Source of the DNA: Irineochytrium annulatum | Taxonomy: Eukaryota; Chytridiomycota; Chytridiomycetes; Chytridiales; Chytridiaceae | DNA length: 19,420 bases | NCBI GenBank assembly: GCA_027600665.1 | Contig: JADGJL010000513.1 | Coordinates: 1-19,420 of the forward strand | Reading direction: 5' to 3' | Notes under the pieces: model-generated | Seen by the model: only the letters and a program-made list of their open reading frames with translations | Databases searched by the model: none | Told to the model about the DNA's origin: nothing | Shown: piece after piece, positions 1 through 10,444 of the stretch | How the letters are laid out: each line of letters opens with the position of its first letter | How positions within the stretch are numbered: position 1 is the stretch's first letter | Made by a program: the position numbers and the translations under genes

Positions 1-2941
1 GTGGGAGGGCGGGGGCCAAGCCAGCGGGCGGTGCGTATCCCGGTGGCGCCGCGAGATTGATGTGGATCGGGAACGGTATCGCGTGTCCGTAGGCGGCATA
101 CGGTCTCGGCGGCAAGGGCTTAAGCTTGCACGACGCATCCAAGTCCACGAGAACGTCCCGGATTGAGAGCGTGCCGGAGGTGTAGAGGATGTGATCGATA
201 GAGCCCTCGAAATCAGGCGTGCGGTTCGTAAAGGGGAGGTCCTTGCGGTCGTATGCGCTCGCAAGCTTCGTGCCGTGTCGGAGGAGCGGGAGGGGCGGGG
301 CAGGCATGACAGTTCCCGCCCCGGTAGGGGTGCCTACGCCGCCCAGTGACGGGTGCGAGAGCTGCGGATGGAGCGAGGACGCGAGTGCCGCTGGGACAAG
401 CCCGCCGCCTGGCACACGCGTGACGAGGCTGGCGGTAAAGCGTCCGAAGTCCTTGTCGGAGAAAAGCGTGCCTGGTGCGACCTTACCTCGGACGAGGTAG
501 TCGACAACGGCCTCTCCTGCGCGCGAGTTAAGATCTGCCGCGACAACCGTCGGAACGTCTCTGTGCGTTCGCTCGAGCCACTCCATAAGGATAGCCGCTT
601 GCAGGAGTTTAGTGTCCGAGAACGCCGGATCCCAGTGCAGATGGGTGTTGACGATCCTAACGCGCAGGCTCCTCGCCATGCGATTTTGGAAGATGCAAAC
701 GAGCGCGATATTAGGGAACGGCGCCAGGCGGGAGGCGAGGTCGGATTGGGCGTCGCTATTGATCTGGTCGCAATAGGCGAACGCCTGGACGGCGAGGAGG
801 TTAAACTTGGCCTCAAGGTAGAAGATAGCGCAGCCATCGGCGGCATGCTCCTTCTTCTTCGCCTGGAAGTGCCCGTCGTACCCGATCTTGGAGAGTTCGG
901 CAAGGAAGACGTCCTTAAAGTCCGCAGGGGGCAACTCCTACATTTTAATACGAAGGAGTTAATCTCCGGATTTAAAAATACAGCGAGCACTAACCTGAAG
1001 ACTGACGAAATCAGGCGCATAGAAGGCAATTTCGTCCAGTATCTTTCTCCTCCTATACTCCCAGTTTAAGAATCGGTCTTCGGTGTTGTGGTACCGGCTG
1101 TCATTGCAGTACATGGGAGCGAGGACGTTGTAGGACATGACCATGAAGTGCCGGCTGTCGGCCTTCTCGGTCCCGCCTTTCTTCCAAACCCGGTGCGGGA
1201 TCGAGATTGTGCCTGCTACTTTATCAAAAAATACCGTCATTATAAATTTAAGAGAACCTGACATGCATACAACGAACGTACCTTCAGCTCCCCAGATCGC
1301 TTTCCTGGGCACCTTCAAAACCGGACATCCATCCTCCGCCACCTCCTTCACAAGGCCCGCAACAACCTGATCGCGTCCCCTAGCGCTCGTCTTTCGATCC
1401 CTAGCCTCCTGGCTCGGCTGCACCTGGTTCTGCTGCTGTTGCTGCAACATAATACCCAGATGCTGCGCCCCCTGCCCAACCCCACTCCCATCCAATCCGC
1501 CTTGCTGCAGGTGCGCCCCATACCGCGCCGCCATGGCGTTCAACCCCTCATCACTCGACAAGCTGCTCGATTGTCCGCCAAAGCTCGACGCGAAGCTCGA
1601 CGGTCCCCAGCTCGAGGGCGCGAACATCCCGCCCGCTGAGATCCCGCCCTGGGACGAGGGTTGCTGGTTCATCTCAAGCATGTCCTGCGCTCCTTTCGGG
1701 CTTGCGCCGGACGGCACGCCACGCATGATCGCGATAGGACTGGATCCCGTCCCGCCAAACATACCGCGCTTGCCGGGGCTGCTGGTGAGGTCATCGTCGT
1801 CGCCGGCACCGTTGCCGCCCATTATCATCATGCGCGTGAAGGCAGCCGCGGCGGCGGAGGACGCGGAGGACGGCGACAGGGCGCCGCCGCCGTAGGATCG
1901 CGGGCCGGCGGCCAAATCGAGGTCGGACATCTCAAACGGCAACTCCACGTCGGCATCCATCATGGGGTCATAGCTCGGCGCGCCGGCCCCAACGCCAGCC
2001 GCGCGGAGCCGGCCCTGCTCGCGGCGCTGAAGGAGGGTCGACAATGAGAGGTCCGGGATAAGGTTTGGTGGCGGGAGTGACTGTGGCGGTTGCTGCTGTT
2101 GGGACGGTTTGGAGCCGTCGTCACGTTGGAACATGAAGGCCGGCATCGATTGGCGCGTCCGGAGAGTGTTGCGAAGGTGGGCGGCGTCATTTGGGTTCGA
2201 GAATGTGCGGGTGGGCGCTGAGGATGGGGAGGGTGTGAAGGCGGGGGCTTTCGGGTCGAGAGGACTGCCGAGGAGAAGGTGGAGTTGCGGGCCGAGAATA
2301 TCTATCACGCACATCACCATGTGTATCTCGAGGTAAAGTGACCACAAACGAGGCTTACCTTTGTGTCCTAACGAAGCCCTCGAGCTCCCCCCACTCCTCG
2401 GCCAACTCGCCTTCTCCAAAGAGAAGTAATCCGTCCCTAACGCATCGTCGCTCGTATACGGCGCCGTCAACGGCCAGCCATTCGCAACGCGCCGCCTATC
2501 AACTCTCTCAAATGCGCCAGCAGCCCCGCTCCCTGTGGCGCTTCCGACACTCCTGGGCCCACCCATACCCAGCCCTGCACCGATGGCCGAGAGCCCGCCA
2601 AAGGCGGACCCGTACCCGTACGAACTGGACATCGGACCACCATTGTTGGCACGCTGAGACGCCAGGACGAACTCGTCGTCCCCCAAGACCCAGTCGACCA
2701 TTCGTGCCGAGTCAAGGTCATCGACGCTGTCATGGTGCGTGTGGGACGGATGCGAGCTGCTAAGGGGATTGGGAGGGAACGCAGCGGAGGTTACCCGGCT
2801 CTGCTGCTGTTGAGGATGGGACGCGTGGGACGCGGTGTTGAGGCGGTGCTGCTCGGCCTCCCACTTCTGGCGGTGGTGATGCTGGAGCTCATGGAGGGTC
2901 GACCGAGTCGGGGCGGTCGGTGGCGGGTCGCGGTTCTGCAT
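1..2941 (-). CDS. CCR4: CCR4-type poly(A) deadenylase (EEP family), 3' end beyond window
   Basis: The product is probably the catalytic mRNA deadenylase of the CCR4-NOT complex, acting in the cytoplasm. Exons read as 2941-2359, 2301-1282, 1212-995 and 937 to the window edge, with introns of 57, 69 and 57 nt. The second intron could end 3 nt earlier. Residues 1-530 are low complexity (Gln, Ser, Gly and Pro rich) and show no leucine-rich repeats. The endonuclease/exonuclease/phosphatase domain starts near residue 557 with MSYNVLA. It continues with the catalytic Glu (LQ|E, ~608, split from Gln by the third intron), DGCAIF, HLHWDP (~706), ADLN (~742) and a GSIDHI motif. The expected final SDH motif lies left of the window. 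A Pro/Gly-rich insertion (about + positions 265-400) precedes LASAYD. The ATG at 2941 is chosen; the frame stays open further upstream without an ATG. Confidence 0.9.
1421..1450 (-). repeat. Glutamine-coding CAG/CAA run in the CCR4-like gene
   Basis: A short CAG/CAA tract encodes a Gln-rich run in the disordered N-terminal half. Similar shorter runs occur near 2088-2100 and 2800-2812 in the same gene. Such tracts are common in fungal CCR4-NOT subunits. It is a low-complexity coding repeat, not a separate element. Confidence 0.6.
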
Positions 2942-3675
2942 TGCAGTGCGTGGGGGCCTGCTGGCTTGGGATTCAGTTTCAGTCACGTGAGGGTTTAGTC
3001 GCCCAAACCGTTTCCAACATGAAACCAAGTTGTAGCCTGACGGTCAAAGAGTGAGCGCATCCGATTGGTCCCCACACTAAATACTCGTTCATTAGTTCAT
3101 TGCGAGCTGGCCACACAATGTTCTGACCGTCCACAAGTGTGACCACATCGTCAGCCATGTCACCGGAACACGAACCAAGTACCACCTTAATAGCTGGTCC
3201 AAGCTATATAAACGGGTGTACTAGTGGCAAAACTTAACCATCCAATGACCGCAGACGACTGTCGCCCTAAAAAACCATGCTTAATGGGAACAAGGGCGCA
3301 ACAGGCAGTATTTACCAAGAAGGAACTTATGTATTGCTGACAGAAAAAGTGGTTTCTTAGGGAAATTTCACACCCACCTGGTAACTCAGAGCGAAGATGA
3401 TTGTGCTAAGATCAGGCATTTCAGGGCGTACAGTGGACAAAAAGGATAATTCGGGACGGACCGGAAGTACGAGAACTAACGCAGGGTTCTTTTTATGTGT
3501 TTGATGAACAGATTGAAGGCAACAATAAGAAGTGCTTAAGAATGATCAATAAAATGCCGACCTTACTGTGCTCGTGATTATGATAATATTCCGCTAGGAT
3601 CCAAGTCCTCAAAATAGATCTAGTTCCGCCATGCCAAAAAAAATGTAGGCTCAAATATGAACAAGTGAACAACAT
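2942..3675. other. Intergenic: CCR4 upstream region and annexin 3' region
   Basis: Both flanking genes run on the minus strand, so this 734-nt gap should hold the annexin 3' UTR (right side) and the promoter and leader of the CCR4-like gene (left side). It is more AT-rich than the genes. An A/T element reading TATATAG on the minus strand lies near 3213-3222, about 275 nt upstream of the CCR4 ATG, and may be a TATA-like box, but this is weak. Short open frames here (for example 2979-3185 and 3493-3675 on the minus strand) have no family resemblance. No RNA gene was seen. Confidence 0.5.
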
Positions 3676-6600
3676 TTAAGGCGGAATTTCAATCAAGGCC
3701 ATCACAAGATCCTTGAAGGAGCCCTTTTTTAGTTTCTTCGAAACCCTTGTTACGAGGTCCTCCCCCTTGTTTCGCTCCCTAAAGCATTGCTTCACCTTCT
3801 CCATGAAGACCCGATCCCGGTGCCGCTCCACGAGCCTCACAACCTTCCCCAGGTCCATTGTAAGCGAAAACATCGCTGCGCCGTGTAGGCAGTCGTTGAA
3901 CTCGCCGGCCACGTAACCGTAGGGGTCCTCCATCCAAAGCACTGTGGTGATGTCGAATTGTTAGGCGTCGTGGTTGAGGTCGTAGATATTTCGTCTAAGA
4001 AATTACATACTTGTCTTGCATATAAGCTTCTTGGCGTCCGAGTTGAACGAGTGCTTCTCAAGAGCGTCCGAGTATCGCCGGTTACCCTCGGTCTGGTAAA
4101 AGGCGGCGATGACAGCCGAGAGGTGGCTGTGCGGTCGACTGCTTATGTAAATGAAGAACTCCTTGACCCTCTATTGCATATCAGTATAAGTGTAAGAACA
4201 TGGCCCGATGGATAACTGTGGATATGAACTAACCAACGCAGACGGCTTTGGGTTCCTAGCAAACTCGCGAAAAAGCACCAAAGACTTTTCCACCGGGACG
4301 TCGTCGGCCATCGGGGTCTACAGAACACAATATGAGAATTGCGTGGCGACATATTGCGGATGATCCACGCAAACGGTGATGGAAAATACTTACATCCACC
4401 ATCACCTGCACCATCTCACCCAACAAACCCCCAACCCTCCCGGCAACCTTCGTCCAAAACCCCAACCCGCCCGCTCTTGCGCACTCGTCAAGCTCCCACC
4501 GCTCCCTGCCGATCAGAGTGTCAATCACCGCGCCTCTATCCACGACGATCCCCTCCGTCGCGCTCGACAGGCACAAACACATCCACGCCCCTTCGGTGTT
4601 CTCACACATGGCCCCGCACAAGGCCCCAAAGTCCTCGAACGTCCTCGCCCTCAGCTCGCGCGCCAGATCCAACCCGCCCGTCGCGTCCGAGTACGCGGCG
4701 CAGATATCCGCCAAGTCCTGTCGCGAGCGGGACGAGAGAAGGTTGACGAGGGACTCCTCGGCGCAGTTGTGCTCGTGCATGGAAGAGAGGAGGACGCGAA
4801 CGTCCCTGTGAACCTCTTCCGCGGACCGCCGCGGGGCCTGCGGCAGTGGTCCGGCGTAGCTTGCGGCGGCGGAGGTCGGGAAGGAAAGGGTTGGGGCATG
4901 CTGGTGGGTGGGCGACCCCAGCTGGCCCTGATGCAGGAAACCCACTGGCGGGGGCGTAGCAAAGGTGGGGTATGGCATGGCCTGCATCCCGCCGGCGGCA
5001 GGATATACCATCTGCGCGCCCGTTTGGCCATGCATGGTAATGGGGGAAGACGGCTGCTGCTGTTGGGCATACATTGGTTGTTGGGGATGCCGAGGCTGTC
5101 CCGATGCTGGCATCCCATGTATCTGCTGAAGAATCTGCTGAGGGTTCGGGAGGGGCTGGTTGTACATGAAGGTTGGAGGTGAGCGATCCACTTGTTGAGG
5201 CGGGGACTGCATCGGGGACTGCGGTCCAAAGTTTGAATGATGACCATATAGGACACCATTTTGCGTGCCCATCAACGCTCCTTGCTGTTGCTGCTCTTCT
5301 TCCAAATATCGTTGATGCTGCTGTTGCTGTTGACGCTGCTGCATTAGCTGCATGTGACGCAGCTGATGAAGAGTTGTTGGAGTTGAGGTGTTGTCCTGCG
5401 GAGCTAATGTCGGGTGCATCGTTTGATAGTCCGGCGGGCCCGAAAGAGTAAAGTTGCGGTCCACCGAATTATTGTGCGGGGAGGCGGGTAGGTCCTGGGA
5501 TTCCTGCCTTCCCGACGGGTCTGCGGTACTTGTGGTTACCATGGCGCCAACGACGAGGGAGCCATGGCGTGGGAAATCGGTGGAGATGTTACCGATGGGA
5601 GTAGAGGTGATCGGAGAGGCGATTGCGCTGGGCCCTGGTGTTCGCCCGTTGGTGGATATAGCGACGCTGGGCGGGCTCTCAAGTGGGAGGACTGCCATGA
5701 CGGCCGTTAGGAGATTTTCACTTCGCTTGATCACGCACTACTCACTGGACTCCTTTCGTTGCTGCGGAGGCGTTGGCATCGCCGACGTCGGGATAAGGCT
5801 GACCGACCGACTGGGTGGCGTGATGACCCGCTGCAATGAAACGGTAGAACCATATGCCGGCAGCCCCTGCTGCCGACAGGGCGGCGTAATGGCGGGTCGC
5901 TCCAATGAGTTGGTGTTACTTGATGCCGACCCAGCCCTTAAGTCGGACGTGTTCACGTCCAAGCGGGCCACTAGGTTGGCGACAGCATCCACGCCCCCAT
6001 TCGCCACCTGGTCCCTCATCCGCCAGACCCTCAGTGCGTCAAGGCCCGGTTGAACGATGTCGGACTGAATGAGAGCCAAAGCCTCCTCCCATGTGCTCTC
6101 CGTCGGCCGCGGCACTTGGCGCTCCATCAGCGACTTTGTAAAACGATCGCACAATCCGCGAAGAGCACGCTCGTCCTTAACCTTTCCCGTCTCAACCAAG
6201 TTGAGAAGGTACGGCGTGCCTTTCTCATGAATGGTGGTAGTAAGTGATTTAAGCACTTTGTCGTCGTAAGCCTTCCGCTCGTTTATCAGGCATGATTGCA
6301 GTTTCGTCTTTAGTACCTCGTTAGCTCGCGTCAACCGCCGCATTCGCAAAATGCAGCAACCAACACTTACCTTGAGTCTGAGGATCTCGAGCTCTGACGA
6401 AGGAAACATATCCAACGCGTAGGACACCAGAAACGAAATTTCCTGGCTAGAATCTTGCTAAAGGGGAATGTAAACGACTCTGTAGGTCCCCATTCTTACC
6501 TCTGGCATCCAATCCTGGTTCTCCTTTACGTAATCTCTAAGTTTCCTTTGTAGTTGGGACAGGATGGACTCGGATATCTGGCTGAACATAACGGCGGCCT

Positions 6601-6790
6601 CTGCGTCCTCCGAGCTTATCGGAGTCCGATTCGCATCCGTATTCAGAGCCAGTTTTGGTCTCGGAGCCGTAGCCGGAGCCGCAGGCTGGACAGAGGCCGT
6701 TGGAGCGACCACGGCCACGGCGGGCTCCTCCTTCGGGTAGCTCAGCGTCTCGTAGTCATTTCTTGGGCCGAGGTTGTTAAACAGCGCCAT
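3676..6790 (-). CDS. Annexin-like protein with a ~600-residue N-terminal extension
   Basis: Seven exons give about 910 residues: 6790-6500, 6442-6371, 6307-5746, 5691-4394, 4317-4234, 4170-4011 and 3941-3676. The introns are 57, 63, 54, 76, 63 and 69 nt. The C-terminal ~310 residues resemble four annexin repeats (roughly 600-671, 672-744, 745-822 and 823-910). Examples are LLSSRSRQDLADICAAY in repeat 1, VIDTLIGRERWEL in repeat 2 and the C-terminal LKKGSFKDLVMALIEI. Annexins bind membrane phospholipid, usually through calcium. The GxGT...D/E calcium loops are not recognisable in any repeat. Residues ~310-600 are Pro/Gln rich, as in annexin A7/A11. Residues ~1-245 form an unrecognised, mostly helical region. 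The 54-nt intron 5745-5692 (GTGAGT, CTAAC, CAG) joins what otherwise look like two genes 40 nt apart. The 63-nt intron (6370-6308) is in frame and might be retained. Family call fairly sure; the one-gene model is likely. Confidence 0.8.
5280..5352 (-). repeat. Glutamine-coding CAG-rich tract in the annexin-like gene
   Basis: This imperfect CAG/CAA tract encodes two Gln runs separated by a short His/Arg/Glu segment, within the Pro/Gln-rich linker before the annexin repeats. It is a candidate for length variation between strains. Confidence 0.6.
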
Positions 6791-6881
6791 CGCAAGGCGC
6801 GTAGGCGACGAGCAGGTTGTCGTTGCCAAGCTGAAATCGACACGGGATGGCTTGTCTGCTCCATTTAGACGTCCCACCCAT
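6777..6881 (-). other. Upstream ORF overlapping the annexin start codon
   Basis: A 34-codon open frame starts at an ATG at 6881 in a strong context (gccaccATGG) and ends with a stop at 6777, overlapping the main ATG (6790) out of frame by 14 nt. If the transcript starts upstream of it, ribosomes would have to leak past it or use it, so it could lower translation of the annexin-like protein. A different 5' splice pattern could remove it. Confidence 0.35.
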
Positions 6882-7153
6882 GGTGGCACGTTCGGCTAAA
6901 ATCACAACAATAGATCGTTTATTATTAAACCTAACAAATAACACGGTCAGAGCAAGGACAACGGAAATAGTGACATAAGTAGGATTGCGCAACTGCTATG
7001 GGGAATACAAATGGCAGGCATCAGGGAAATAGGAGAAGACGGAAGAACTCAAATATGAGAGCGAAGTGGCCAACCTCGAGCAACCAGGGCATCGTATGCC
7101 AAGAGATGTAGGAACAAACATGAAACAAAGCAAATATGCTGAAATGGGCTAGT
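6791..7153. other. Short intergenic region: GUT2 3' UTR and annexin promoter
   Basis: Two minus-strand genes are separated by 363 nt, so the terminator of the GUT2-like gene and the promoter of the annexin-like gene share this space. An AATAAA reading on the minus strand (TTTATT on the plus strand at 6918-6923) lies about 230 nt after the GUT2 stop and is a candidate poly(A) signal. No further gene was seen. Confidence 0.45.
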
Positions 7154-9981
7154 CTAAACACCACCGCCCGACCGAACGGTAGAAAATTGTTCTCTCGTCT
7201 CGCCAGCTACACCCAGACTCTGGTTGTACTTCGACCTCAGCTTCTGCTCCTTTACAGCTCCGATAACCTGTTTAAGTACGTGAGCTAATATACTCTGGTG
7301 GATAAGGGCGCATTACCTCTAAGAATTCGTTAAATTCTACGACGCCTTTCTTGTTCAAGTGAACCCCGCCAACGGCGTTCTCCACGTCGTGCTTTGTCGT
7401 CTCGATGCCCAACCGCGTGAGGACCTTCGTAAGATCCTTCTCGGCAATGTAACCCGCCGAATCGTCCTTGCCCTTCTTCTCAAACCGGTTGAACTGAGAG
7501 CGGTACTTCTCCAGCTCGGCCGGCGCAAAGTGGGATCTGCTAAAGAAGGCTTCCTCCTCGGCGGTGGACGTGGGCGCCATGTCAAGGCCCATCGTCCGAA
7601 GGAATCGAATCCCATTCTCGTACTCCTTCGCTTTCCGCTCCTTAGACCAGCCAAGCTCCTCCGTCATGATGTCGATTACGCGGGGGAGGACGTCCTTCGC
7701 AGCCTTGCAGTTAAGGAAGGCCAGACGCGTCCGCCGGGCTAGAACATCCTGCAAGACACAAAAACACGCCGCGTCAATTCAAAAATCGATAACGAAAGCA
7801 GGTAGCCATAAAAAAAAAACCGTAATGCGCAACGTACCACAGCGGTGCATGCGTATTCCCGCTGGACGGCGTATCGGACCTCGGCCTCAATATAGGGGTA
7901 GGTGGAGACGAGGCGCTTCCCAAAGATGGGCCACCGGTGACCCGAAAGGGAGGCGAGGCTTGCGACGGCGAAGGCGCGATCGCCGTAGCTGTCCGCGAGG
8001 TGCTGCGCGACCTCGGTCTCGAGACCATAGGTTTGGATGAGCTTAATGAACATGTTCGCGGACCAGTTGTGGGAGCCGACGAGGAGGACACGCTCTGTGA
8101 CGCAGGGTCCGGTGGGCTTCAGGTCTAGCATTAAAAAAGGGGTCAGTCAAAGCCCGTTCAAAGCATTGCGATCACTTGAACAACGTACCGTAGGTCTCAA
8201 TCGCCTTGTCAATCGTCTCCTGCGCCATATTCCGGTACGTCGTCCACTTCCCGCCCGCGATCGTCAAGAGGCCCGACTCGCTAACGTTGATCATGTGATT
8301 CCGCACGAGGGCCGCCGTATTCTTTGCGGACGGGTCGCGGACGAGTGGCCGGATGCCAGACCAAGCGGCGAGGACGTCACCTCGCCTGACCTTAATGTTG
8401 GGATCAAGGTAGTTCTCAATTTCATTTAAGATCCAGGTGACGTCCGTCTCGGTCGGCATGGGGTCCGCAGAGACGCTTGTGGGGGAGTCTACGGCAAACA
8501 ATACGTTCTAGCTTTCTGACCTCGCCACTTTCCCAAGCAATAAATCTCACCGGTGGTGCCGGCAATGGTGTTGCCCTGCCAAGGCAGAAAGAAGATAACG
8601 CGGCCGTCACTCGTTGACGGGTCAACTAGACCCATCCGCCTTGGGCTGTAGTAGTTGGGGAGGATGATGTGGACGCCGGCGCTGGGTGCGACAATCTCCT
8701 TCGTCTCGATACCCGTGTCCATCTTCCGAAGCCCGTCACTAAAGGGGCCCGTAGCGTTGATAATACCCTTGAATCCTGTGTTAGCCACCAGTCGGTCCGA
8801 CCTTTGCCCACCTTCGCACGAACGGTCCATGTGTCGCCTGTCAGCGTATCCCGGACGACAGCCCCGTAAAGCTCCTGGTCTCCAAGTCCCGGCGCTCCAA
8901 CGTGCGTTGTCCGCGGACGCTTCAGGAGCTCGATAACCTCCACGTGGTTCGCGACAACAGCCCCCTGAGAAACGGCTGTCAGGGCAATGGCGACGTTCAT
9001 CCTGGAGTCGTTATGGGCACCTAGGCAAAAATTGCTTAATGCATTGGCCTGTCAGCACCGCTACGAACCATCATAATAGACCATCGCTCCAACAAGGCGA
9101 TCCGTCTTCAACATCGGGAAAGCCTCCAAAGCCTTCCGCTTTCCAAGGAAGTAACTCCGCGAAAGGCCCTCGCTGCCGGCGAGAAGGTCGTAGGCTTTGG
9201 ATCCGGCCCAGTAGTAAGGGACTTTCCAGTATCTGCGACGTTATTGAGCCGCTCGCTAGAAAAATCAAAGCGATCGAAATACACACTGATAGATGGGAAG
9301 CATGATGGGGAGTTGGTAGGAAAGGTACGGAGCGATCTTCAAGAAAACGCCTCGTTCGTGCAGAGCCTCGCAGACAAGTTTGTACTGCTCGTAATCTGCC
9401 TCCAAGAACGCCTTCTCCAAGTATCGGACTCCACCGTGCACGAGTTTTGTGCTCCGTGAGCTGGTACCTACACGGAAGTAATGTAAAGCAACGATATTAC
9501 ATGAACAAAGGTTTGCTTATTAAAGACACCTACCAGAGGCGAAGTCGTCCCGCTCGACAAGGGCCACCTTCAAACCCCTGGTCGCCGCATCCACGGCGCA
9601 CCCCACTCCCGTCGCCCCACCGCCAACAACAAGCAGGTCAAAATCCCCTCCAGGCGTTGCCTGTTGCGGCTTGCCCCAGAAGGAAGACTTGGCCGGCGCA
9701 GCCTTCCCCGTCGGTTGCGACCCATCTTTGTTCAACCCCTTCAGCAGGTTCAGCATCTCCCTCCTCGTCGGCGGGGTCCACAGCGAGTTCGGGTTCGGGT
9801 CCGCCACCGCGTCCGCAATCGAGTCCGCGTGCAAGAGGTGATCCGGACTCGGGAACGGCGGGTGCTGAAGCCTAGTCGGCGGAACGGAGTTGAGGCGCCA
9901 GACGACGAGGCCGCCTCCAACGGCGGCGGCCGTGGCGCCGCTGAGGAGCAGGCGCCTCCTTGTGAACGCGAGTCTAAACAT
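7154..9981 (-). CDS. GUT2: Mitochondrial FAD-dependent glycerol-3-phosphate dehydrogenase
   Basis: This enzyme oxidises glycerol-3-phosphate to dihydroxyacetone phosphate and passes electrons to ubiquinone at the inner mitochondrial membrane (glycerol catabolism and the NADH shuttle). Nine exons give 783 residues: 9981-9534, 9467-9287, 9232-9069, 9020-8812, 8767-8551, 8488-8189, 8124-7838, 7748-7317 and 7267-7154. The N-terminus is Arg-rich with a hydrophobic stretch (~11-30), fitting a mitochondrial presequence and membrane anchor. The FAD dinucleotide-binding motif VVGGGATG is at ~118-125. Other family motifs are [28 protein letters not shown] and [14 protein letters not shown]. The C-terminal part, as in animal enzymes, has an EF-hand-like pair, but the second loop starts with His732 in place of Asp. 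Intron 8811-8768 ends in AAG; this splice restores the family sequence [13 protein letters not shown]. Confidence 0.95.
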
Positions 9982-10444
9982 TGCGTGACAGCCTCGGCTG
10001 GCGTTTCTAGGATGGCGAAGGGTCGACGACTCGGGGCTGAGGGCCGCTTGACGAGTATCGATTTATGCAGCTCGATCTCAGCCGGCGTGCTGGTGCTATC
10101 CAATGTCAACCGCTGATGTCAGAGTGTCGGTGTCAGATTGATCTCGAAACGGTCGAACGTCGTCTTTCAACGCACACCCGCATGTGAAAGAATCATCCTG
10201 ATGCAAGGTTGACGAAATCAATATGAACCAGCATGCATTTTTTCTTATTCATTTGTGTAATATGCTCTTGTGCTTACGATGTGGGACCTCATTGGAATCT
10301 GACAGGTCAAACTAAAAATGCTAGCACACTGACAGCATCCTCGAACAATTAAACAGACAGCCAGAGACATCTCCAAAAAAAAATAAAAAATTGTACGGTC
10401 GGTATATGGGGCAAATGTGGGAAACGAGATAGACAACCCCGTGC
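9982..10444. other. Intergenic: GUT2 promoter side and DCN1 3' region
   Basis: The 463-nt gap lies between two minus-strand genes. It contains A/T-rich runs near 10237-10250 and 10373-10392 that probably belong to the DCN1-like 3' UTR. Short open frames here (for example 9750-10109 minus) overlap the first GUT2 exon and resemble no family. Nothing else was recognised. Confidence 0.45.

Noticed and set aside
334..1029. Minus-strand 231-codon frame overlapping the CCR4 exon
   Set aside because: Wrong frame; Ser/Arg-rich composition typical of an out-of-frame reading of GC-rich coding DNA.
353..1069. Long plus-strand open frame (238 codons)
   Set aside because: It is the antisense shadow of the CCR4 nuclease exon, which carries conserved catalytic motifs on the minus strand.
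2979..3185. 68-codon minus frame just upstream of the CCR4 start
   Set aside because: No family resemblance; probably leader or promoter sequence, possibly a uORF at most.
3493..3675. 60-codon minus frame next to the annexin stop
   Set aside because: A/T-rich, hydrophobic and Ser-rich, with no homology recalled; best explained as 3' UTR.
4376..5182. Plus-strand 268-codon frame
   Set aside because: Antisense to the annexin exon 4; no family resemblance, and the minus strand encodes annexin repeats.
5738..6427. Separate gene ending at 5738 upstream of the annexin
   Set aside because: A canonical 54-nt intron removes the stop and joins the annexin frame, and there is no room for a terminator and promoter between the two.
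8626..9000. Continuation of GUT2 exon 4 past 8812 in the same frame
   Set aside because: After VRAK the frame loses all resemblance to the family; splicing at 8811/8768 restores the conserved INATGPF sequence.
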